Positions 1-6,878 of a DNA stretch of 11,595 nt are shown piece after piece. The stretch is taken from the NCBI GenBank assembly GCA_945787595.1, contig CALZJV010000154.1, positions 1 to 11,595 on the forward strand. The letters are read 5' to 3'. Origin of the DNA: an uncultured Desulfobacterales bacterium (GTDB lineage Bacteria; Desulfobacterota; Desulfobacteria; Desulfobacterales; JAFDCJ01). How positions within the stretch are numbered: the first letter of the stretch is position 1; every line of letters begins with the position of its first letter. Position numbers and translations under genes: made by a program. The notes under the pieces were generated by a model. The model searched no databases. It saw nothing but the letters and a program-made list of their open reading frames with translations, and was not told where the DNA came from.

Positions 1-1
1 A

Positions 2-346
2 TTAATCTCCATGTGCCGGGAATTGGAGATCGCCCCATTGACCGAGGTGCATGATAAAGAGGACCTTGAAAAAGCCCTTGCCTGCGGTGCCGAAATCATC
101 GGTATCAACAATCGAGACCTGAACAGCTTTGAGGTGGATATCGGTACTACCTTTGAGCTGGCACCGTTGGTACCGAAGAACCACATTCTCGTCAGTGAAA
201 GCGGCATAGGGAGCGGGGTAGATATCCTGTCTTTAAAGGCAACGGGTATTCAAGCAGTTCTGGTGGGCTCGGCTCTGATGAAGAGTAATGATCCCGCAAG
301 TAAAATAGGAGAAATAGTCAACGCCGGGGCGAAGGGAAATGGATAA
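2..346 (+). CDS. trpC: Indole-3-glycerol phosphate synthase, 3' part
   Basis: This is the C-terminal part of TrpC, which closes 1-(2-carboxyphenylamino)-1-deoxyribulose 5-phosphate to indole-3-glycerol phosphate in cytoplasmic tryptophan synthesis. The frame is open through the left edge (it reads LIS before the first visible Met at base 11), so the true start lies outside the window and about 114 residues of a usual ~260 are seen. Visible IGPS signatures in order are TEVHD, IGINNRDL (Asn and Arg of the active site), LVSESGI (catalytic-face Glu and phosphate contacts) and AVLVGSALM (phosphate-binding loop). The stop codon lies inside the next gene: the last 8 bases overlap the trpF start, indicating translational coupling. 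Confidence in the function is high; only the upstream boundary is unknown. Confidence 0.95.
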   Translation, partial: LISMCRELEIAPLTEVHDKEDLEKALACGAEIIGINNRDLNSFEVDIGTTFELAPLVPKNHILVSESGIGSGVDILSLKATGIQAVLVGSALMKSNDPASKIGEIVNAGAKGNG

Positions 347-965
347 AGTCGAGGTAAAGATCTGCGGTATAACAAATTACCAAGATGCATCGATGGCCGT
401 CGAGCTCGGCGCCGGCGCCCTCGGTTTCATCTTTGCTTTTAGCCCCAGGCAAATTACACCGCAAAAGGCGCGCGATATTATCAGAACGATTCCTCCCTTT
501 GTAAAGACGGTGGGCGTCTTTGTCGATGAAGGACCCGCCGAAATCAAGGAGGTAATACATTACTGCGGTCTCGATCTGGTTCAACTCCACGGGGATGAGT
601 CGCCGGATCTCTGCTGTGAGCTGATGCCCTATACGATTAAGGCGCTCAGGATAAAAGATGAAGCGAGTCTCCGCAAGAGCCAGACCTATCGTGGAAAGGT
701 CCGAGCCCTGCTCCTGGACTCCTATTCGAAAGATAAGGCCGGCGGTACCGGCAAGACCTTTGACTGGCAGCTTGCCATAAAAATTAAAAAACTGGGGATG
801 CCTGTCATCCTGGCCGGTGGGCTTGGACCTTCAAATATCGATGGTGCCATCCGTACTGTGCGACCCTATGCGGTAGATGTGAACAGCGGCGTGGAGGCGC
901 GTCCCGGCAAGAAGAGTCATATGCGGATGAAAGATCTGATGAAAAAGGTGAGGAGAATAAGTTAA
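339..965 (+). CDS. trpF: Phosphoribosylanthranilate isomerase
   Basis: TrpF performs the Amadori rearrangement of N-(5-phosphoribosyl)anthranilate to the substrate of TrpC. The 208-residue length is normal for this single (beta/alpha)8-barrel enzyme. The N-terminal KICGIT motif holds the general base Cys9; VQLHGDE is at 81-87; the general acid Asp127 lies in LLLDS, followed by the GGTGKTFDW loop; the phosphate-binding motifs LAGGLGPSNI and DVNSGVEARPGKKS complete the C-terminal half. The ATG overlaps the end of trpC by 8 bases, with a purine-rich GAAGGGA just upstream. TrpF is separate from TrpC here, unlike the fused enterobacterial enzyme. Its stop TAA shares one base with the trpB ATG. Nothing looks broken. 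Confidence 0.96.
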   Translation: MDKVEVKICGITNYQDASMAVELGAGALGFIFAFSPRQITPQKARDIIRTIPPFVKTVGVFVDEGPAEIKEVIHYCGLDLVQLHGDESPDLCCELMPYTIKALRIKDEASLRKSQTYRGKVRALLLDSYSKDKAGGTGKTFDWQLAIKIKKLGMPVILAGGLGPSNIDGAIRTVRPYAVDVNSGVEARPGKKSHMRMKDLMKKVRRIS

Positions 966-2191
966 TGATAGAAAGACACTATTATGGTGAGTTCGGGGGC
1001 GCCTATATTCCGGAGATCCTTGTCTCCACGTTCGAACAATTGGTTACGGCGTTTCAGGAGGCTAAATCAGATCCCGCTTTCCGGCAAGAATATGAAAACC
1101 TCATGTCCACCTATTCCGGCCGGCCCACCCCCCTCACATTTGCAGAAAACCTTACAAACCATTTTGCAGGGCCGCTGATCTATATCAAGAGGGAAGATCT
1201 GAATCATACCGGAGCCCATAAGATAAACAATGTCATGGGCCAGGGTCTCCTGGTGAAACGCATGGGAAAGCGTCGTGTTATCGCCGAGACCGGTGCCGGC
1301 CAACATGGTGTAGCCACCGCCACCATGGCTGCCAAATTCGGATTCAGTTGTACAATTTATATGGGAGAAGTCGATGTAGCCAGACAGAGGCCGAATGTTT
1401 TCTGGATGGAACGTCTTGGCGCCCACGTTATTCCTGTTCGAGAAGGCACAAGGGTATTAAAAGATGCCATCAACCAGGCCTTCCGCGACTGGGCAGCCAA
1501 CATGGACGACACCCACTATGTCCTTGGAACCGCTTGCGGAGCTCACCCTTTCCCCGAGATGATCACCTATTTTCAATCCATTATCGGCCGGGAAGCCCGC
1601 AGGCAAATCATGGACCGGGAAGGGAGACTACCCACTCGTGTCTATGCATGTGTGGGGGGTGGTTCCAATGCCTTGGGAATCTTCAACGGCTTTTTGGATG
1701 ACCCGGTAGAACTGGTTGGTGTAGAGGCGGGGGGTAAAGGCTTGGAGACGGGCCGGCATGCATCACGCTTAGCGTCCAAAGACGGTACCCCTGGAGTCGC
1801 GCAGGGGTACAAGACATATTTCCTTCAAAACGGTGAAGGGCAGATGAAAGAGACGCACAGCGTAGCAGCGGGTTTGGATTATGTCGGCGTCTCACCGATT
1901 CTTGCCGCGCTCTGGCAAGAGGGAAAGGTAAGGTTTGAAGCTGCAACTGATCAGGAGGTCATGGACGCCTTCTCGCTGACACTACAAAAAGAGGGGCTGA
2001 TACCGGCCCTGGAATCATCCCATGCCTTTGCCCAGGCATTTAATGAAGCGGATGGTCTGCGAAAGGATGATATTATCCTGATCAACCAGTCGGGCAGGGG
2101 CGATAAGGACATTTTCACGGTTGCCGATGCCTTTTCCGACCCGCAATGGAATCTATTTGTTCAAAAAAAAGCGGAGGGATATAGTGCTTGA
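965..2191 (+). CDS. trpB: Tryptophan synthase beta subunit
   Basis: TrpB is the PLP-dependent subunit that condenses indole (tunnelled from TrpA) with L-serine to give L-tryptophan. At 408 residues it has normal TrpB1 length. The PLP Schiff-base lysine is Lys86 in HTGAHKINN, preceded by KREDLN; the catalytic glutamate is Glu108 in AETGAGQHG; the PLP phosphate loop is CVGGGSNALG; AGLDYVGVSP and the C-terminal INQSGRGDKD are also present. Lys166 in VLKDA is the equivalent of the beta Lys167 that contacts the alpha subunit. The start ATG follows GAGGAG (950-955) by 9 bases and overlaps the trpF stop (TAATG). The 3' end overlaps trpA by 8 bases, matching stoichiometric co-expression of the alpha2beta2 complex. 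Confidence 0.97.
   Translation: MIERHYYGEFGGAYIPEILVSTFEQLVTAFQEAKSDPAFRQEYENLMSTYSGRPTPLTFAENLTNHFAGPLIYIKREDLNHTGAHKINNVMGQGLLVKRMGKRRVIAETGAGQHGVATATMAAKFGFSCTIYMGEVDVARQRPNVFWMERLGAHVIPVREGTRVLKDAINQAFRDWAANMDDTHYVLGTACGAHPFPEMITYFQSIIGREARRQIMDREGRLPTRVYACVGGGSNALGIFNGFLDDPVELVGVEAGGKGLETGRHASRLASKDGTPGVAQGYKTYFLQNGEGQMKETHSVAAGLDYVGVSPILAALWQEGKVRFEAATDQEVMDAFSLTLQKEGLIPALESSHAFAQAFNEADGLRKDDIILINQSGRGDKDIFTVADAFSDPQWNLFVQKKAEGYSA
2173..2178 (+). promoter_or_regulatory. Ribosome binding site deciding the trpA start
   Basis: GGAGGG, a strong Shine-Dalgarno match, ends 5 bases before the in-frame GTG at 2184. It lies within the 3' end of trpB and favours GTG 2184 over the upstream ATG at 2121 as the trpA start. 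Confidence 0.8.
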
Positions 2192-2957
2192 ATCGTATCT
2201 TACAAATAAGTTGAAGAAGAAAGATATTCTGCTGATGACCCATATTGTCCTGGGGTATCCGTCTTTTGATGATAGTTTGAGGATCATCGAGACCATGGTG
2301 GATGCCGACGTCGATCTGATGGAGTTACAGATCCCTTTTTCCGAGCCGACTGCAGATGGACCGGTTATCGTTCGTGCCAATCAGGAGGCCCTAAAGCGTG
2401 GCGTGACCGTAAAGGACTGTTTCAAATTTGTTGAAAAGGTTACCTATACCTTTGATATCCCTTTTCTCATCATGAGCTATTATAATATCCCTTTCAGATT
2501 CGGTGTAAAAGGTTTTGTAACTGCTATGTCGAATTGTGGCCTCCGGGGCGCCATCATACCCGATCTACCACCGGAAGAGGGACAAGAGTACCTGGACGCC
2601 ATGTATGCGCACGAACTTGCTCCCATACTCATCTTTTCACCGACGACATCTCTTGATCGCATGGGCTACATCGGCTCCTTTGCGAGGGGATTTATCTACT
2701 GCGTTGCAAGAAAGGGGGTCACCGGCGATAATACGAATTTTGCCGAAGAATTGGCAGCGTTCCTTACCCGCTGTCGCGATGCCACGGCCCTTCCCCTTTC
2801 CCTTGGTTTCGGCGTCAAGGAGAAGGCGGACATAGATTATCTGAAAGGCAAAGCAGATATCGCCGTTATAGGCTCCCAAACAATTCGGGTAATGGAACGA
2901 AAAGGAATTGCTGCTGTGGGGGACTTCATCCGTAGCTTAGGGCTCGTTCAAAAATGA
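2184..2957 (+). CDS. trpA: Tryptophan synthase alpha subunit (divergent active-site loop)
   Basis: TrpA cleaves indole-3-glycerol phosphate to indole and glyceraldehyde 3-phosphate and hands indole to TrpB. I start it at the GTG at 2184, because GGAGGG lies 5 bases upstream and the product then opens like the family; the frame stays open to an ATG at 2121, but that would add 21 atypical residues inside trpB. The result is 257 residues, slightly shorter than the usual ~268. Catalytic residues are kept: Glu47 (MEL) and Asp58 (TADGP), plus the Tyr172 region (FIYCVARKGVTG) and the C-terminal LGFGV and AVIGS phosphate motifs. The loop between the two acids reads LQIPFSEPTADGP: the usual Gly after EL is Gln49 and the usual Asp of PFSDP is Glu54. 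Function is very likely unchanged because trpB overlaps it directly. Confidence 0.94.
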   Translation: MLESYLTNKLKKKDILLMTHIVLGYPSFDDSLRIIETMVDADVDLMELQIPFSEPTADGPVIVRANQEALKRGVTVKDCFKFVEKVTYTFDIPFLIMSYYNIPFRFGVKGFVTAMSNCGLRGAIIPDLPPEEGQEYLDAMYAHELAPILIFSPTTSLDRMGYIGSFARGFIYCVARKGVTGDNTNFAEELAAFLTRCRDATALPLSLGFGVKEKADIDYLKGKADIAVIGSQTIRVMERKGIAAVGDFIRSLGLVQK

Positions 2958-2961
2958 AAAA

Positions 2962-3993
2962 TTACCAGCGAAACAGCATCGCACCGGCGGTGAGTCCGGA
3001 TCCGAAGGCATCCGTCAGAACTGTTTGACCTTCCTGAATGCGGCCGTCCCGAATGGCTTCATCCAGGGCCGTCGGGATGGTTGCGGCCGAGGTGTTGCCG
3101 TAACGATCCAGATTAACGACCACTTTCTCCATCGGAATACCAATGCGGTTTGCTACCGCTGCAATAATACGGATATTGGCCTGATGCGGCACAAACCAGT
3201 CGAGGTTGACCGCCGGCATGTGTAATTTTTCCAGCGTACGCAACGCACATTCCGAAAGTGTCCGCACAGCTACCTTAAAAAGTTCGCGACCGCTCATGTG
3301 CATCTTATGCAGATTTTGTGCATATCGTTCGGGGGTGACCTCCAAATTGGACCCGCCGGCAGGTATGTAAAGCAGCTTGCTTAGGTTCCCGTCGGAAGAT
3401 AAATAACTGGAAAGAATTCGTCGACTGGACATAGCGGGGACCTGCTCTACCACGGCCGCACCGGCTCCGTCACCGAACAAAATACAGATGGTTCGATCCT
3501 GCCAGTTAACCAATTGACTCAACACTTCCGCTCCCACAACCAGTACGGTTTTCGAATACCCGGAAAGAATAAACTGCTCGGCAGTAACAATCCCATAAAT
3601 AAATCCGGAACAGGCAGCATTGATGTCCATAGCCCATGCCCGGCGGGCACCGATTTTTTGTTGGAGCCAGCAGGCGGTCGAGGGCATCGGCGTGTCCGGA
3701 GAACAGGTTGCATAAACTATCTGATCGATATCTTCCGGTTTTCGGCCGGCCCTTTCCAGGGCTATTTCGGCGGACCGGGCACCGAGAGAAGAGTTGGTTT
3801 CGGCCTCGTTTTGAACATTGGAAATTCTTCTCTCAATGATACCGGTTCTTTCTTTGATCCATTGGTTGCTGGTTTTCAGACCGAACCGGGTCAGTTCCTG
3901 GGCGATATCGTCATTTGTCATCCTTCTTTCGGGAAAAGCCGATCCGGTGCCAGTAATCCGGGCTGCAAACTCCATAAGTTGTTTTTCCCCCAT
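2962..3993 (-). CDS. fabH: 3-oxoacyl-[acyl-carrier-protein] synthase III (KAS III family)
   Basis: KAS III enzymes start fatty-acid synthesis by condensing an acyl-CoA primer with malonyl-ACP; relatives make other beta-keto products. The 343-residue protein has the complete thiolase-fold triad: Cys128 in NAACSGF, His270 in VPHQANIRI and Asn300 in YGNTSAA. The N-terminal ITGTGSAFPE, the FGDGAGAA motif and the C-terminal DAFGSGLTAGAM are typical of FabH. The ATG at 3993 is used here; an in-frame ATG at 3975 (337 residues) has a better upstream GGGGGA and places the protein start closer to E. coli FabH, so it is an equally good choice. No other fab gene, ACP or plsX lies beside it; it is monocistronic in this window and converges on trpA with only 4 bases between stops. 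A specialised primer role (branched or unusual acyl-CoA) cannot be excluded. Confidence 0.9.
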   Translation of the reverse strand: MGEKQLMEFAARITGTGSAFPERRMTNDDIAQELTRFGLKTSNQWIKERTGIIERRISNVQNEAETNSSLGARSAEIALERAGRKPEDIDQIVYATCSPDTPMPSTACWLQQKIGARRAWAMDINAACSGFIYGIVTAEQFILSGYSKTVLVVGAEVLSQLVNWQDRTICILFGDGAGAAVVEQVPAMSSRRILSSYLSSDGNLSKLLYIPAGGSNLEVTPERYAQNLHKMHMSGRELFKVAVRTLSECALRTLEKLHMPAVNLDWFVPHQANIRIIAAVANRIGIPMEKVVVNLDRYGNTSAATIPTALDEAIRDGRIQEGQTVLTDAFGSGLTAGAMLFRW

Positions 3994-4024
3994 TCAGTCA
4001 GGTTTCCAAAGCCAAGCTTTATTA

Positions 4025-4052
4025 TTACTACCACAATATATTGTGGTGGTAA
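4025..4052. promoter_or_regulatory. 28-bp near-perfect palindrome, candidate operator of fabH
   Basis: The core CCACAATATATTGTGG (4031-4046) is a perfect 16-bp palindrome. The flanks TTACTA and TGGTAA extend the symmetry to 28 bp with a single mismatched pair (4029/4048). It sits directly downstream of the promoter-like boxes, covering about +1 to +28 of the inferred fabH transcript. This is the normal place for a dimeric repressor operator. Neither strand has a T-run after it, so it is not an intrinsic terminator. The cognate regulator is unknown. Confidence 0.55.
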
Positions 4053-4058
4053 AGAAAG

Positions 4059-4087
4059 TATATATGGACTATATCCTGGCCGATCAA
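4059..4087 (-). promoter_or_regulatory. Candidate sigma70-type promoter for fabH
   Basis: On the minus strand TTGATC (complement of 4082-4087) and TATATA (complement of 4059-4064) are separated by exactly 17 bases. Both boxes match 4 of 6 consensus positions. Transcription would begin near 4052, about 60 bases upstream of the fabH start, at the edge of the 28-bp palindrome. This is by eye only. Confidence 0.5.
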
Positions 4088-4220
4088 TTTTCTTCAGATA
4101 TTTTAGAAGGTTATCAAATTTAATATTTTCGCCTAAAGTAAGATCTATAACTGCAAGAAGCAATAGCGGGCCATAAAAGAAGTTAAGGAAGGTTGGGGTA
4201 AGGCTTTGATCGGTAAACCC

Positions 4221-4273
4221 TGTGGTTTCTTTGAGCAAACCCTAACGTTGCAGAAGTCGGAGGGTAAACCACA
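4221..4273. repeat. Nested hairpin element in the fabH upstream spacer
   Basis: Outer arms TGTGGTTT (4221-4228) and AAACCACA (4266-4273) are exact reverse complements. Inside them ACCCT (4239-4243) and AGGGT (4261-4265) form a second stem flush with the outer 3' arm. The loop holds TTGCAGAAGTCGGAGG (4248-4263), which recurs with two mismatches at 4312-4327 in the next hairpin. No T-run follows. It is probably a decayed or small mobile-type intergenic repeat. Confidence 0.5.
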
Positions 4274-4316
4274 TGGCAATATGTTTATCAACTGAATTTA
4301 AGACCTAAATTTTGCA

Positions 4317-4413
4317 CGAGTCGGAGGCTTTCATAGGCAAGGCACTTAAGGGTGAGGCTATAGTTTACTATGCCGAGCCCTTAATAACGCAGCAGATGAA
4401 AGCCTCCGGCTCG
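4317..4413. repeat. 97-bp long-stem inverted repeat (MITE-like or structured RNA)
   Basis: Arms 4317-4334 and 4396-4413 are 18-base reverse complements with one mismatch at 4321/4409, which would be a G-U wobble in a + strand RNA. The core sequence of the left arm is GTCGGAGGCTTTCAT. A second nested stem pairs TTAAGGG (4346-4352) with CCCTTAA (4378-4384), and inside it GGCTATAG (4356-4363) pairs with CTATGCC (4368-4374) with one bulged T and a TTTA loop. The whole unit folds into one long interrupted hairpin. There is no T-run on either side and no ORF. It could be a non-autonomous mobile element, a REP-like repeat or a structured RNA; sequence alone does not decide. Confidence 0.65.
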
Positions 4414-4572
4414 CCCGCAGGGTGAAAATTAATAAGAACAAATCGACCATCTTCCTTTTTACTCATTCGGTATTTCGCTTTATTGCTAAAATTCTCACAA
4501 CCGGTTGTTATTTAATATTATTCAAGCTTCTCATTAATTTTCATGCAAGATTCAGGTAAGAACTCACAGGAG
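4414..4572. other. Rest of the 3994-4572 spacer, no gene seen
   Basis: AT-rich DNA downstream (in minus-strand terms) of the dehydrogenase gene. It contains a perfect 12-bp palindrome ACAACCGGTTGT (4497-4508) and a short AACTC/GAGTT hairpin (4561-4574) overlapping the dehydrogenase stop codon. Neither is followed by a convincing T-run, so I do not call a terminator. The frames open across this spacer have no recognisable protein character. Confidence 0.4.
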
Positions 4573-5559
4573 TTAATCCAGATAATCGCGATGATTCAAA
4601 ACGCCGCGGATATCCTTACCAAACAAGTAATTCTTCACATTCTCTAACGCCAATCTTGTGGCGTGCGGCATGGAGCCCGGAACATGGTCTGCGATATGAG
4701 GTGAGCCGATGAAATTGGGCAGTTTGCAGAATGGAAACTCGAGGGTGAAGTCCTCGAGGGTAACGGGTTCAGACCACCAGGTGTCGATGCCGGCACGAAA
4801 TTCCGGATTGGATTTCAGATGCGCGTAAAGCGCCTGCTGGTCGATGACATCTCCCCGGCCCACATTGATCAATATGGCATCAGGCTTCATCCAATCCAGT
4901 TCTTTTCGGCCCAATAAATTCCGGGTTTCCCGGGTCAGCGGCGTGGTCACCACAACCACGTCGGCGGCCTGCAAAACTTTTTTCATGTCCGCAACATTTC
5001 CCATAAAATCAACGGAGGCTTCGGTTTTGGCGCTGCGATTGATGCCGTACACTTTCATGCCCACCGTCTGCATGATCCTTGCGATTTTACAGCCGTTTCC
5101 GCCCAGGCCGATAATTCCACAGGTACCGCCTTTAAGATTTCGATTAAAACCGGATCGATCAAATCGACCATTGCACAGCATTTTGTAATTGGGTAAAAGA
5201 TTTTTTGCCAGAGCAAGGGTCAGGGCCAGTACATGTTCGGCGATGGGTTCGGCAAAAGCCCCGGCATTACTGGCCAATATGATGTCTTCGGGAATAAGTG
5301 CAAAGGGAACATTATCAGCACCGGCATAGATAAGCTGAATGAAACCCACATTTTTTATCCGGGAAATTTCGCTGTGATCGATTTCTTTTTGAGAAAAACT
5401 CGTTGCGATAATAACCTCGGCCCCATTGAGCAGTTCAGTGCGCTCATTATCCGTAGCGGCAGCAAGGTAATGAACATTGGCGATACCTTCCAGAACTTCA
5501 CGGTAAATTCCCTTTTCTTCTTCACCGGGTGCGTAAGTCACTAGGATGTTTGTATTCAT
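4573..5559 (-). CDS. NAD-dependent D-2-hydroxyacid dehydrogenase
   Basis: A member of the D-isomer-specific 2-hydroxyacid dehydrogenase family, reducing a 2-oxoacid with NAD(P)H or the reverse, in the cytoplasm. From the ATG at 5559 the protein has 328 residues, normal for the family. The Rossmann motif GIIGLGGNG has its glycines around 151-156. The catalytic set is Arg235 (NVGRGDVID), Glu264 (DTWWSEP) and His288 (GSPHIADHVPGS). I chose ATG 5559 because ATGA overlaps the stop of the upstream M20 gene by 4 bases, the classic coupling arrangement; a TTG three codons earlier (5568) is possible but less likely. The DTWWSEP segment differs from the common DVFEEEP, pointing to a subfamily without a well-known substrate. 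The neighbouring aldolase and Glc-type oxidase make glyoxylate or another small 2-oxoacid a reasonable guess. It is the last gene of the minus-strand cluster. Confidence 0.88.
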   Translation of the reverse strand: MNTNILVTYAPGEEEKGIYREVLEGIANVHYLAAATDNERTELLNGAEVIIATSFSQKEIDHSEISRIKNVGFIQLIYAGADNVPFALIPEDIILASNAGAFAEPIAEHVLALTLALAKNLLPNYKMLCNGRFDRSGFNRNLKGGTCGIIGLGGNGCKIARIMQTVGMKVYGINRSAKTEASVDFMGNVADMKKVLQAADVVVVTTPLTRETRNLLGRKELDWMKPDAILINVGRGDVIDQQALYAHLKSNPEFRAGIDTWWSEPVTLEDFTLEFPFCKLPNFIGSPHIADHVPGSMPHATRLALENVKNYLFGKDIRGVLNHRDYLD

Positions 5560-6860
5560 AACCTGCAAAGCCTTTTGACAATTTCAGTATAAATCCGGGT
5601 TCCCATAATCATGTTTTCTTCCGAAATCCTTTCATCAATGCCGTGAATCCGGTTGAGATCCTCCACGCCGATCAACATCGGGCAGACACCATAGCAGGGA
5701 ATCCCTCTACTTCTGAAAAACCTGGAATCCGAAGCTCCCATCAGAAGAGAGGCGACAGCCAAGGCATCCGGATAGTGCTCCAAATAAACTTTTTTTATGA
5801 TCGCAAAGTCTTCGTTATCTATGGGAGATTCACTGGCGCTGGCTTTTTTTTGAGGTTCGATCCTGACATTATCATCTGCCAGCCGTTTTTCTACCTCGGC
5901 AATAAACGCATCGGGTTCCGTTCCGGGCAGCAATCGAATATCAAGCTCTGCCTGCGCTTTGCTGGGGATCACATTGGTTTTGTTTCCGGAATTCATAATG
6001 TTTAAGCTAATCGTGTTTTTTAGCATGGCCGACATCTGGGGGACATGGATCATTTCGCTTTGGATTAATGCATCGATGAGTGTTGCCGTCTCCCCGTCCT
6101 CCAAATAAGGCTTTAAAAAATCCCACTCCGTGCCCAGCTGCCTAAAATATTCGGCAATCAGCGGGGTAACTATGATGGGATTGTCCCCGGACAAAAGCCG
6201 GTTTAAGGCCTGAACCAACTTTTCAAGGGCATTATCGCCATGGGGGGTGCTGCCGTGCCCCGGAGGTCCGCTGCGAGTCAGCCTGATCTGGCACACGCCT
6301 TTTTCGGCAGTTGCAATCATGAACAACGGCCGGTTGGCAAGCACATTATTTAGCCCGAAACCACCTTCGTTAAGGACCAGGTCGGCCTGAAATTCATCCG
6401 GATATTGATCCAACAGATATTGTGCGCCCTGACTACCGCCGGTTTCCTCATCGGCCACCGCCAGAAAAATAAGGTCACGACAGGGTGTAAGTCCTTGCCT
6501 TTTCACTTCCAGAAATGCCAACAACTCCATGATACCGATATTTTTCATATCCAGTGCCCCTCGGCCAAATATAAAACCATCCTTAACCTCGCCGCTAAAG
6601 GGATGAACACTCCACTCATCTGCCTTGGCTGGAACGACATCGATGTGGTTGAGCAGAATAGCGGCTCCCTTTTCACCGGATCCCGGGATTAGGGCTTTAA
6701 TAGAGTTTCGGCCGGGTGAAGCTTCATACGTTTTATAGTCGATCCCCTCATTTTTAAAAATTTCGGCAAAAAATTTTACCCCCATGGCTTCGTTGCCGGG
6801 CGGGTTGGTGGTGTCAATTTTCAGATATTGCGACAACAATTCCACGGCTTCGTGGGACAT
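5556..6860 (-). CDS. M20 family metallohydrolase (ArgE/DapE/carboxypeptidase-like)
   Basis: M20 enzymes use two metal ions, usually zinc, to cleave amide bonds of N-acyl amino acids or short peptides in the cytoplasm. The 434-residue protein has all the expected ligands: His72 and Asp74 (LLNHIDVVP), the bridging Asp104 (GRGALDMKN), the general base Glu138 with Glu139 (ADEETGG), Glu165 (LNEGG) and His406 (IHGIDERI). The dimerisation domain is marked by GPPGHGSTPHGDNAL near residues 198-212. No signal peptide is visible. The ATG at 6860 is preceded by AGGAG at 5-base spacing. It lies 18 bases after the aldolase gene and overlaps the dehydrogenase by 4 bases, so it shares their transcript. Substrate is not readable from motifs; biosynthetic ArgE or DapE is not supported by this context, and a catabolic N-acyl amino acid hydrolase fits better. 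Confidence 0.88.
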   Translation of the reverse strand: MSHEAVELLSQYLKIDTTNPPGNEAMGVKFFAEIFKNEGIDYKTYEASPGRNSIKALIPGSGEKGAAILLNHIDVVPAKADEWSVHPFSGEVKDGFIFGRGALDMKNIGIMELLAFLEVKRQGLTPCRDLIFLAVADEETGGSQGAQYLLDQYPDEFQADLVLNEGGFGLNNVLANRPLFMIATAEKGVCQIRLTRSGPPGHGSTPHGDNALEKLVQALNRLLSGDNPIIVTPLIAEYFRQLGTEWDFLKPYLEDGETATLIDALIQSEMIHVPQMSAMLKNTISLNIMNSGNKTNVIPSKAQAELDIRLLPGTEPDAFIAEVEKRLADDNVRIEPQKKASASESPIDNEDFAIIKKVYLEHYPDALAVASLLMGASDSRFFRSRGIPCYGVCPMLIGVEDLNRIHGIDERISEENMIMGTRIYTEIVKRLCRL

Positions 6861-6878
6861 GATTGCTCCTATACGGAC

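Noticed and set aside
2121..2183. ATG at 2121 as the trpA start
   Set aside because: It would add 21 residues unlike the TrpA N-terminus and lacks the ribosome binding site that GTG 2184 has.
3514..4176. 220-codon open frame on the + strand opposite fabH
   Set aside because: It is antisense to the strongly supported KAS III gene; its Gly/Arg-rich composition is that of a shadow frame.
3918..4238. 106-codon open frame on the minus strand in the fabH upstream spacer
   Set aside because: It overlaps the fabH start in another frame, runs through the palindrome and promoter-like boxes, and its product has no recognisable motif.
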